Source: CAZEUZ01 sp964515805
GTDB lineage: Bacteria; Pseudomonadota; Gammaproteobacteria; Pseudomonadales; Cellvibrionaceae
Assembly (NCBI GenBank): GCA_964515805.1
Contig: CAZEUZ010000048.1
Location: forward strand, 1 to 7,251
Reading direction: 5' to 3'
Length of the DNA stretch: 7,251 nucleotides
This document shows positions 1 to 6,433 of this stretch, in pieces. Under the pieces are notes generated by a model. It was not told where the DNA came from, made no database searches, and saw only the letters and a list, made by a program, of their open reading frames with translations. Every line of letters begins with the position of its first letter. Position 1 is the first letter of the stretch. The position numbers and the translations under genes are program-made.

Positions 1-724
1 GAATACGCCGCTGACCCTCTCGCTCAACAATGATTAGGGCATCAATATGTATCACGTCTTTTTGATGAGTAAAACTTTCTATCTCTACAGTCGCTTGATA
101 AGGCAGTTCATCACCTATGCGGCGAGTAATTTTTTCACGAATAATCTCTGCAGCCAGAAACCGTGAGCTACGATCAGTCAACTGATCACTGGAAAAAAAA
201 GGTTCACCCTCCGGGAAACAGCTACTAACCAGAGTTATCAGCTGTTCCAGATTTTGATGCTGCAAGGCGGATATTGGTATTATTTCCTGCGGCTTCACAT
301 CCAACATCAATTGTTGCATATGAGGCAAGAGCACGCGTTTGTCCGCCATTTGATCAATCTTATTGATCGCTAAAATAATTGGGCATTTTACAGTCTTGAG
401 TTGGTTGGCAACTAATTGATCTTCAGCCAGCCACTGCGATTTTTCGACCAGAAATATAATCACATCGACATCGTTGACTGCCGTTATTACCGCGCGATTC
501 ATATGACGGTTGATCGCTTTCTTATGGCCACTATGAAAACCGGGTGTGTCGACGAAAATACACTGCGTATCCTCGGTCGTTTTTATTCCCAAAATATTGT
601 GTCGCGTTGTTTGTGGTTTGCGGGACGTAATACTTATTTTTTGACCGAGTAAGTGATTGAGCAAAGTCGATTTGCCGACATTGGGACGCCCAACAATAGC
701 GACGTAACCGCAACGCTTTTGCAC
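1..724 (-). CDS. era: GTPase Era, C-terminus cut by window edge
   Basis: Era is a GTP-binding protein that binds the 3' end of 16S rRNA and helps mature the 30S subunit. Reading from the GTG at 724 gives 241 codons with no stop before the left edge. The family is usually about 300 residues, so roughly the last 60, including the core of the KH RNA-binding domain, lie outside. All GTPase motifs are visible: G1 GRPNVGKS (12-19), the Era-typical switch region ITSRKPQTTRH (32-42), G3 DTPG (59-62), G4 NKID (121-124) and G5 SAL (152-154). The hinge into the KH domain is seen as TDRS, AAEIIREK and ELPY, ending at VEREGQRRI. The GTG directly follows the rnc TAG in the same frame, so no earlier start is possible. 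An AGAGG sits 8 nt upstream. Identification is secure; product length is unseen. Confidence 0.97.
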   Translation of the reverse strand, partial: MQKRCGYVAIVGRPNVGKSTLLNHLLGQKISITSRKPQTTRHNILGIKTTEDTQCIFVDTPGFHSGHKKAINRHMNRAVITAVNDVDVIIFLVEKSQWLAEDQLVANQLKTVKCPIILAINKIDQMADKRVLLPHMQQLMLDVKPQEIIPISALQHQNLEQLITLVSSCFPEGEPFFSSDQLTDRSSRFLAAEIIREKITRRIGDELPYQATVEIESFTHQKDVIHIDALIIVEREGQRRI

Positions 725-1399
725 CTAATTAGCCTCTAGTGCGCTGAGTGCTTTTTCCGCCGCAAATTTTTCAGCGCTGCGACGGCTGCTTGCTGTCGCC
801 TGTATCACCGTATCCAACAGCTTAACCTTGCACTCAATAGTAAACGATTGATCGTGTGGAGCACCCGCTATATTGACTACCTTATAGTCGGGTAAAGGCT
901 GTTTTTTTGCTTGCATCAGTTCTTGCAAACGGGTTTTTGGATCTTTTTGTGAATGATCGAGTGATAACAACGACAATCGTGAATGAAACCATTTTTCAAT
1001 GATCTCTTTACAGGCATCCATACCACCATCGAGATACACGGCGGCAATAATGGCCTCCAGAGTATCTGCCAGTATAGAGCTGCGGCGAAAACCGCCACTT
1101 TTTAACTCACCCTCACCCATAATCAAGAAGTCACCCAACGAAAATTCTTGAGCTATCTCCGCCAGCGTATCGCCTTTGACGAGCTGTGCACGAAGGCGTG
1201 ATAATTGCCCTTCTTTTGCTTCTGGAAACTGATGATAGAGTCTATCGGCAATTAAGCAATTCAGTAGTGAATCACCCAGAAATTCTAAACGTTCATTATT
1301 TTTTTTCGCATGACTACGGTGTGTCAGTGCCAATTTTAACAACTGCTCATCACGGATATCGGTATGTAAACGCCGTTGTAGCAGATGTAATTTTTTCAT
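725..1399 (-). CDS. rnc: Ribonuclease III
   Basis: RNase III is the cytoplasmic, Mg-dependent endonuclease that cuts double-stranded RNA, releasing 16S and 23S rRNA precursors and processing some mRNAs. The protein is 224 residues, the normal family size. The catalytic domain (about 1-145) carries the signature NERLEFLGDS (35-44). The metal-binding acidic residues are E39 and D43, and D112 and E115 in ILADTLEA; ELKSGGFRR (98-106) is also conserved. A C-terminal double-stranded RNA-binding domain runs from about KDPKTRLQE (152-160) to the end, with the typical SSRRSAEKFAAEKAL helix. The ATG at 1399 gives an N-terminus that fits the family, but no clear Shine-Dalgarno precedes it. The upstream gene stops only 12 nt earlier, so translational coupling is likely. 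era follows with no intervening base. Confidence 0.98.
   Translation of the reverse strand: MKKLHLLQRRLHTDIRDEQLLKLALTHRSHAKKNNERLEFLGDSLLNCLIADRLYHQFPEAKEGQLSRLRAQLVKGDTLAEIAQEFSLGDFLIMGEGELKSGGFRRSSILADTLEAIIAAVYLDGGMDACKEIIEKWFHSRLSLLSLDHSQKDPKTRLQELMQAKKQPLPDYKVVNIAGAPHDQSFTIECKVKLLDTVIQATASSRRSAEKFAAEKALSALEAN
733..737 (-). promoter_or_regulatory. Ribosome binding site of era, inside the rnc 3' end
   Basis: AGAGG lies 8 nt before the era GTG, within the last codons of rnc. It supports GTG at 724 as the real start and independent re-initiation on era rather than pure readthrough. Confidence 0.7.
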
Positions 1400-1411
1400 T
1401 CTGATAAGCCG

Positions 1412-1807
1412 TTAACGAGGGTCGCAGCATAAATCAGGATTATTGACATCTAGCTGATTTTTAAACACGACAACGGCATCTATGTTGGAAATGATATTAA
1501 CGCGCTGTTCGTAGTTGACATTGACAAACGTGGTATCTACTTTTTTTTCTACCGAGATCGATTGCGCAGGCTTTCCGCGTATATTATTAACCTCAAAATG
1601 CTTGTCCAGTTTGCGGTGGATCTCTGATTTCGTCATCGTCGATAGTTCCGCATCCTCGGCGAGACGGCTCAACGTACTACGGACCGTAATATTGTCTACA
1701 TAGATTGGAATAAGACGGATAGCGCAGTTTAAAAAGAAAGCTGACACCGATAGAACTATTAATAGTGGCAGTAAAGAAATACCCCGTTGCCTAATTAATC
1801 GACTCAT
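1412..1807 (-). CDS. DUF4845-type small membrane protein of the lepB-rnc interval
   Basis: This is a 131-residue protein of unknown function. Its position between lepB and rnc, its size, and its N-terminal QRG plus hydrophobic helix match the DUF4845 family found at this locus in Pseudomonas and relatives; this is recalled, not searched. A short basic head (MSRLIRQRG, 1-9) is followed by one transmembrane helix (about 10-37). A soluble domain of about 95 residues follows, which by the positive-inside rule should be periplasmic. The helix start resembles a type IV prepilin but has Pro at mature position 5. The frame can be opened further upstream at a GTG (1825), but the ATG at 1807 has AAAGGGG 8 nt upstream and begins just before the conserved RQRG, so I prefer it. 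It ends 12 nt before rnc with an unremarkable Cys-Cys tail. No enzymatic motif is visible. Confidence 0.85.
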   Translation of the reverse strand: MSRLIRQRGISLLPLLIVLSVSAFFLNCAIRLIPIYVDNITVRSTLSRLAEDAELSTMTKSEIHRKLDKHFEVNNIRGKPAQSISVEKKVDTTFVNVNYEQRVNIISNIDAVVVFKNQLDVNNPDLCCDPR

Positions 1808-1815
1808 TGATAACA

Positions 1816-1822
1816 CCCCTTT
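1816..1822 (-). promoter_or_regulatory. Ribosome binding site deciding the DUF4845 gene start
   Basis: AAAGGGG ends 8 nt before the ATG at 1807, and lies downstream of the alternative GTG at 1825. It therefore favours the ATG start and a 131-residue product over a 137-residue one. Confidence 0.7.
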
Positions 1823-1833
1823 CACCCACAGTA

Positions 1834-3021
1834 TTATTGAATAGCACCAGCTCTTGAGAAACTTGGAATACTAAAAAAATTGTCCCAATGCATCCAAATT
1901 GCAAAGGCCTTGCCGACAATATTTTCTTCGGGAACAGCGCCCCAGTCCCGGCTGTCTGAACTGTTGTCGCGATTATCCCCTATCATGAAATAGTGGCCTT
2001 CAGGAACTACAGCGGAAAAATTGTGGCTAAGTGGTCCCGGCACTATATTCTTCTTCATAAGGTGATTGAAGCCGTCCAAATCTTCTTTCATCACCAAGCT
2101 GGTTGGCTGACTCGGAGGCAATGCGGCCACGAGTGTCTGCGGCATTTTTTTACCGTTGATGTAGAGCACATTGTTAACATAATTTATCTCATCGCCAGGT
2201 AATCCAACGACGCGCTTAATAAAATATCTTTTCTGATGAGGCGGAAAAAACACCATCACATCACCGCGTTCAGGGTTGTTAACAGCAATGACTTTGTTGC
2301 GGATAACTGGCAAACGTATACCGTAGGTGTATTTGTTGACCAGGATAAAGTCACCTATTTCCAGGCTCGGCACCATTGATGCGGACGGTATCTGAAAAGG
2401 TTCGACAATAAATGAACGCAGGACTAAAACCACCAACAAAACAGGAAAAAAGGATTTGGCATAGCCTACTTCAACCGGTTCGCTAAGGTCAGCCAATAGT
2501 TCGGATTGATTACTGGTTTTATCATCTTTAACCCCCACTACATTTTGCTCGGATAGGCCTAATTGACTTTCAATCCGCGAAATTACGGCCTGTCGTTTTT
2601 TCTTAAGCAAACAAATATCGTAAAGGCCTATCAAACCGGAACCCAATACAGCGATAACCATGTACAAAGGAAAATCAACATCGCTTTTTAAAATCAGAAA
2701 GTGAACGGCTATCAGCGCTAGTAATAGTGAAAACCAATAGTGCTTAGCGTAGTGAACTATTGCCGGCAATTTTGCGATTGCACGCAGGTCTTCTTCATAG
2801 GTGAACCGTTTTTTTGCGTCTTTGATAACATTGATATTTAGATCACCGCCATGGTTACTCGCAATATCTCTACTGATGGACTGACTTAGATAATCCAACG
2901 CCGCTAATCGTTTTCTGTAGAGAAAAAATAAATCGAACAGAATAACAAGACACGAACCGAGCAGTGCTATGGAAAGGACCACTGGTACTATTTGTATTAA
3001 GAGGGTCAAAACAAATTCCAT
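1834..3021 (-). CDS. lepB: Signal peptidase I with extended N-terminal membrane region
   Basis: LepB is the inner-membrane Ser/Lys protease that removes signal peptides from Sec- and Tat-exported proteins on the periplasmic side. Numbering from the ATG at 3021, the product is 395 residues, against about 324 in E. coli and about 284 in P. aeruginosa. The catalytic part is canonical: EPFQIPSASM contains the nucleophile S215, GDFILVNK follows, the general base is K269 in FIKRVVGLPGD, and the box GDNRDNSSDSR is at 348-358. The added length is N-terminal. Four hydrophobic segments are seen (about 12-35, 95-110, 119-139, 190-206), with basic stretches after the first and third. This predicts two cytoplasmic loops and a periplasmic catalytic domain. 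The first pair resembles the canonical second pair, suggesting a duplicated anchor. A TTG directly before the ATG is also possible, but a GGA 6 nt from the ATG supports the ATG. Confidence 0.96.
   Translation of the reverse strand: MEFVLTLLIQIVPVVLSIALLGSCLVILFDLFFLYRKRLAALDYLSQSISRDIASNHGGDLNINVIKDAKKRFTYEEDLRAIAKLPAIVHYAKHYWFSLLLALIAVHFLILKSDVDFPLYMVIAVLGSGLIGLYDICLLKKKRQAVISRIESQLGLSEQNVVGVKDDKTSNQSELLADLSEPVEVGYAKSFFPVLLVVLVLRSFIVEPFQIPSASMVPSLEIGDFILVNKYTYGIRLPVIRNKVIAVNNPERGDVMVFFPPHQKRYFIKRVVGLPGDEINYVNNVLYINGKKMPQTLVAALPPSQPTSLVMKEDLDGFNHLMKKNIVPGPLSHNFSAVVPEGHYFMIGDNRDNSSDSRDWGAVPEENIVGKAFAIWMHWDNFFSIPSFSRAGAIQ
2404..2670 (-). repeat. LepB anchor repeat unit B (canonical membrane hairpin)
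   Basis: This codes for residues 118-206 of LepB and corresponds to the usual LepB N-terminus: DFP followed by a helix, a KKKR basic stop, a cytoplasmic loop, then YAKSFFPVLLVVLVLRSF leading into the catalytic domain. It is the reference copy against which unit A (2692-2985) was recognised. Its loop is about 9 residues shorter than that of unit A. Confidence 0.6.
2692..2985 (-). repeat. LepB anchor repeat unit A (degenerate copy of the membrane hairpin)
   Basis: This codes for residues 13-110 of LepB: a helix ending in a basic RKR, a cytoplasmic loop, and a second helix preceded by YAK. It aligns with unit B (2404-2670). Over the first helix 13 of 28 positions are identical without gaps (offset 105 residues), including IA-LGS and D---L--KR-A. 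Over the second helix, starting at YAK, 7 of 20 are identical (offset 96). Unit A lacks the EPFQIPS stretch and the catalytic serine. Counts were made by eye. Confidence 0.6.
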
Positions 3022-3027
3022 CAAATT

Positions 3028-3030
3028 TCC
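3028..3030 (-). promoter_or_regulatory. Ribosome binding site of lepB
   Basis: A GGA core (within TTGGAAA) lies 6 nt before the ATG at 3021 but only 3 nt before the alternative TTG at 3024. This favours the ATG. It sits in the 30-nt AT-rich lepA-lepB gap. Confidence 0.55.
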
Positions 3031-3051
3031 AATTAATTATTAACAAAGTGC

Positions 3052-4851
3052 CTAGTCATCAGATTTCAATACGGCTAAAAAAGCTTCTTGCGGTATTTCT
3101 ACTCTACCCACTTGTTTCATCCGCTTTTTACCGGCTTTTTGTTTCTCCAACAACTTTTTCTTGCGGGTAATATCACCACCGTAACATTTAGCAGTAACAT
3201 TTTTACGCAACGCCTTGACCGTGGTACGAGCAACAATCTGACCACCCACTGCCGCTTGAATGGCGACATCAAACATCTGCCGTGGAATCAGTGTTTTCAT
3301 TTTTTCTGTCAGTGCGCGGCCACGGCCGTGAATGTTATCACGATGAATAATCAATGCCAGAGCATCAACTTTTTCCCCATTAATGAGCACATCGAGGCGG
3401 GTTAAGCGCGCGGCTTCAAAGTGCGAAAAACTATAATCCAGAGAAGCAAAGCCACGACTTACCGATTTTAAGCGATCAAAAAAATCCATCACTACTTCGC
3501 TCATTGGCAGTGCATAGCACACCGCCACCTGTCCGCCAAGGTATTGCATCGACTTCTGTGCCCCTCGACGCTCGACACATAGCGTAATCACAGCTCCCAG
3601 ATGCTGTTGAGGAACCAGTATGTTGGCTTCTGCTATGGGTTCGCGCATTTCCTGAATTGAACCGGGATCGGGCAATTTAGACGGATTGTCTACATAGATC
3701 GTATCCCCTTCAGTCGTAACAACTTCATAGACGACCGTCGGCGCCGTGGTAATTAAATTGAGATTATATTCCCGCTCCAGACGCTCCTGGATGATTTCCA
3801 TATGCAACATGCCCAAAAAACCACAGCGAAAACCAAAACCCAAGGCATCAGAACTCTCCGGTTCATAGAATAATGAGGCGTCATTCAAGGTTAATTTAGC
3901 CAGTGCTTCGCGGAAGGATTCGTAGTCGTCAGAGCTGATAGGGAACATGCCGGCATAAACTTGAGGCTTGACCTTTTTAAAACCGGGCACTGGATCGACA
4001 GACTCTGTCGATAGCAGGGTAATCGTATCGCCCACCGGGGCTCCGTGAATGTCTTTAATACCAGCGACGACAAAACCGACCTCACCGGCAGACAAGTGGC
4101 CAGTTTGCCGTCTTTTCGGAGTGAAGACTCCAACGCTATCGACAACATGTGCTTTACCGATAGACTTAGCAATAATTTTATCTTTTGGCTTCAAAATTCC
4201 TTGAACGACTCTAACCAGCGATACCACTCCTAGGTAATTGTCAAACCAAGAATCGATAATCAATGCTTGTAACGGCGCATCAATATTACCTTCTGGTGGC
4301 GGCACTTGTTGCACCAGCTGTTCCAGAACATCTTCGATACCCACGCCCGACTTGGCGCTACAACGTACCGCCTGCTGAGCATCAATACCGATAATGTCTT
4401 CAATTTCGTGGACGACTCGATCGGGTTCCGCTTGGGGTAAATCGATTTTATTCAACACGGGAATCACTTCCAACCCTTGTTCAATCGCAGTGTAACAATT
4501 GGCGACCGACTGTGCCTCTACGCCTTGCGCGGCGTCGACCACCAGCAATGCGCCTTCACAGGCAGACAAAGAGCGTGAAACCTCATAGGAAAAGTCGACA
4601 TGACCGGGCGTATCGATAAAATTTAGCTGATAAGTGCTGCCATCCTGGGCGCAATAATTCAAGGTGACGCTCTGCGCCTTGATAGTGATGCCTCGCTCGC
4701 GCTCGATATCCATCGAATCCAACACCTGCGCCTCCATTTCACGGGCAGACAAACCGCCACAATGCTGAATAAAACGGTCGGCCAATGTTGATTTTCCGTG
4801 ATCTACATGGGCGATGATAGAAAAATTGCGAATGTGGCTGAGATCAGTCAA
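3052..4851 (-). CDS. lepA: Elongation factor 4 (translational GTPase LepA)
   Basis: LepA/EF4 is a ribosome-associated GTPase related to EF-G that influences elongation and initiation. The protein is 599 residues, the same as E. coli LepA. The GTPase domain shows the P-loop AHVDHGKS (14-21), the switch I region RERGITIKAQ (51-60), DTPGH with the catalytic His (80-84), NKID (134-137) and SAK (165-167). The beta-barrel and EF-G-like domains follow. The LepA-specific C-terminal domain is recognisable by the YGGDITRKKKLLEKQK segment and the terminal VEIPQEAFLAVL. The start is a TTG. No in-frame ATG or GTG occurs between it and the preceding in-frame stop at 4900-4902. The resulting MTDLSHIRNF closely matches my recollection of Pseudomonas LepA. 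No good Shine-Dalgarno is visible. It lies 128 nt after mucD and 30 nt before lepB. Confidence 0.98.
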   Translation of the reverse strand: MTDLSHIRNFSIIAHVDHGKSTLADRFIQHCGGLSAREMEAQVLDSMDIERERGITIKAQSVTLNYCAQDGSTYQLNFIDTPGHVDFSYEVSRSLSACEGALLVVDAAQGVEAQSVANCYTAIEQGLEVIPVLNKIDLPQAEPDRVVHEIEDIIGIDAQQAVRCSAKSGVGIEDVLEQLVQQVPPPEGNIDAPLQALIIDSWFDNYLGVVSLVRVVQGILKPKDKIIAKSIGKAHVVDSVGVFTPKRRQTGHLSAGEVGFVVAGIKDIHGAPVGDTITLLSTESVDPVPGFKKVKPQVYAGMFPISSDDYESFREALAKLTLNDASLFYEPESSDALGFGFRCGFLGMLHMEIIQERLEREYNLNLITTAPTVVYEVVTTEGDTIYVDNPSKLPDPGSIQEMREPIAEANILVPQQHLGAVITLCVERRGAQKSMQYLGGQVAVCYALPMSEVVMDFFDRLKSVSRGFASLDYSFSHFEAARLTRLDVLINGEKVDALALIIHRDNIHGRGRALTEKMKTLIPRQMFDVAIQAAVGGQIVARTTVKALRKNVTAKCYGGDITRKKKLLEKQKAGKKRMKQVGRVEIPQEAFLAVLKSDD

Positions 4852-4979
4852 ATGATTTAAACGCTGCTGGGAATAAGTATCAGAAAATAAAGGCGCAGTT
4901 TACCCTATTCACTTGCAAGGCGCTATTCACTATCCTATCCGTCAGGTTATCTTATATTTGGATATCAAACCCGTTTCAG
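4852..4979 (-). other. mucD-lepA intergenic region with short direct repeats
   Basis: This is the largest gap in the window (128 nt). On the plus strand it holds two exact copies of ctattcact (4905-4913 and 4923-4931), two of aaggcgc (4890-4896 and 4917-4923), and the 8-bp palindrome cttgcaag (4912-4919). I found no convincing intrinsic terminator (no GC-rich stem followed by a T run). I also found no -35/-10 pair with acceptable spacing for sigma-70 or sigma-E. A lepA promoter here is plausible from context only. Confidence 0.45.
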
Positions 4980-6353
4980 TTACTCGGCAATCGTAATACT
5001 CTTATACATGGGCACACCACGCCTGATCACTCTAATTGACTGGGGTTTGTTAGCCGGCAGAGCCTTTGAAATGCGATTAAAGTCACTAACGGAAGCGACC
5101 TTATCAAAACCTAATTCGACAATCACGTCACCCGGCTGTAAATTTGCCTTATCTGCAGGACTTCCAGGCAACACTCTGTTGACAACAACACCTGCAACTC
5201 CATCCTCAGGGCTATCAAAGGCATCGACTACCAAACCTAAACGACCGCCACCACTGTTATTACCGGCAAGTGAGGAATCGGCATCGTCACGTTTACCTAC
5301 GGTAACATCCAGTTTTTTGGGTTTTCCTTTGCGCATAATGGTGACTGGCACAGTGGATCCTGGCTTAGTAGGCCCGACAACGTGAGGGAGATCTGAAGAA
5401 GTCACAATCTTACGGCCATTGAATTCAGTAATAATATCACTGACCTTAAGGCCACTCAGATCGGCGGGACCGCCAGGTTCCAATTGTGAAATAAGCGCAC
5501 CTTCGGGCTTTTCAAGACCGAAAGACAAAGCCAAGTCTTTATCGACATCTTGAATAACGACGCCCAACCAGCCTCGTTCAACACGACCATTCTCCTTCAG
5601 TTGCGCCACCACATCTTTGGCTAGATTAGATGGAATAGCGAATGAGAGTCCGATAGAACCACCAGAGCGGGTGTAAATTTGTGAATTAATACCAATCACT
5701 TCACCATTTAAGTTAAATAACGGTCCACCTGAATTGCCTGGATTAATGGCGACATCCGTTTGGATAAAAGGAACGTAATTTTGGTTACCACCGGAGGGAA
5801 TACTGCGGCCAATAGCGCTGACAATTCCCTGACTGACAGAATAATCAAGCCCGAAGGGAGAACCTATGGCCAACACCCATTCACCGACTTTTACATTTTC
5901 CGAATCCCCTAGTTTTAATGAAGGTAAATTATCGGCATCAATTTTTATCAGCGCCAGGTCCGTCTGCGGATCAGTGCCTACAATTGTAGCATCAAACTCG
6001 CGACGATCTATTAGTCGCACAACAATTTCATCCGCACCGTCGATAACATGGTTATTTGTCAAAATATAGCCGTCTTCGGAAATAACAAAACCGGACCCCA
6101 TGGATCGGGCATCGCGCCTTGGCATGTAACGATGATCAAAAAAGTGACGAAAGATTTCCGGAACATTTTCCGGCATTTGCATATTGGGAGCGTCGCCAGC
6201 GCGGGAGCGGGTAACTGTATTTATCTTAACCACAGAAGGAGAGTTTTCAGCGACTAAATCAACGAAATTCGGTAATTTACTACTGCCTTGTACAGAGGCG
6301 GCAAAGGCAAACAGCAAAGCGATGATCCAAGGGTGAAAATGGTCCAATTTCAT
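4980..6353 (-). CDS. mucD: DegP/HtrA-family periplasmic serine protease MucD
   Basis: MucD degrades or refolds damaged envelope proteins and, in Pseudomonas, restrains AlgU activation. From the ATG at 6353 the product is 457 residues. An N-terminal signal peptide is clear: MKLDHFHP, then a hydrophobic run to about residue 20, with cleavage likely after VQG (about 23). The trypsin-like domain has the triad H102 (TNNHVI), D132 (TDLALIKID) and S208 (GNSGGP). PDZ1 starts near RGWLGV (about 260) and PDZ2 spans about 365-457, so it is the two-PDZ DegP type. A longer frame opens at an ATG at 6386, but it puts 11 polar residues before the signal peptide and has no ribosome site. The 6353 ATG has AGAGAGG upstream, though at a long 11-nt spacing. 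Placement after rseB-rseC favours the name mucD over degP or degQ. Confidence 0.95.
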   Translation of the reverse strand: MKLDHFHPWIIALLFAFAASVQGSSKLPNFVDLVAENSPSVVKINTVTRSRAGDAPNMQMPENVPEIFRHFFDHRYMPRRDARSMGSGFVISEDGYILTNNHVIDGADEIVVRLIDRREFDATIVGTDPQTDLALIKIDADNLPSLKLGDSENVKVGEWVLAIGSPFGLDYSVSQGIVSAIGRSIPSGGNQNYVPFIQTDVAINPGNSGGPLFNLNGEVIGINSQIYTRSGGSIGLSFAIPSNLAKDVVAQLKENGRVERGWLGVVIQDVDKDLALSFGLEKPEGALISQLEPGGPADLSGLKVSDIITEFNGRKIVTSSDLPHVVGPTKPGSTVPVTIMRKGKPKKLDVTVGKRDDADSSLAGNNSGGGRLGLVVDAFDSPEDGVAGVVVNRVLPGSPADKANLQPGDVIVELGFDKVASVSDFNRISKALPANKPQSIRVIRRGVPMYKSITIAE

Positions 6354-6364
6354 AGTGGCAGTTA

Positions 6365-6371
6365 CCTCTCT
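6365..6371 (-). promoter_or_regulatory. Probable ribosome binding site of mucD
   Basis: AGAGAGG ends 11 nt before the ATG at 6353. The spacing is longer than ideal, but no comparable motif precedes the alternative ATG at 6386. It supports the start that places the signal peptide at the N-terminus. Confidence 0.5.
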
Positions 6372-6433
6372 GGCAAAATGGTGCATTGAGTTTGAAATCT
6401 GTTAATCAATACGGATATGGTAGTTGGTTGCGA

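Noticed and set aside
416..652. Plus-strand open frame of 78 codons, and a minus-strand frame at 531-713
   Set aside because: Both lie inside era; the era frame carries all the GTPase motifs, so these are shadow frames.
1808..1825. Longer DUF4845 start at the GTG at 1825
   Set aside because: The good AAAGGGG ribosome site lies downstream of this GTG and is correctly spaced for the ATG at 1807.
3088..3405. Plus-strand open frame of 105 codons
   Set aside because: It is antisense to the conserved lepA C-terminal domain and shows no domain features.
4852..4979. Intrinsic terminator or sigma-E promoter between mucD and lepA
   Set aside because: Only 4-bp stems (for example ATAT-CCAA-ATAT) were found, with no GC-rich stem and T run. 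A TCTGA near 4883 has no GGAACTT-like partner at the required spacing.
5008..5385. Plus-strand open frame of 125 codons
   Set aside because: It lies entirely antisense to the PDZ region of mucD, has a low-complexity Ser/Pro/Leu composition typical of antisense reading, and shows no recognisable domain or good ribosome site.
6354..6386. Longer mucD start at the ATG at 6386
   Set aside because: It would add 11 polar residues ahead of a normal signal peptide and has no ribosome binding site.
6354..6433. Promoter in the 80-nt rseC-mucD gap
   Set aside because: TTGATT occurs but has no -10-like hexamer at 16-18 nt. A promoter inside rseC cannot be excluded but is not visible.
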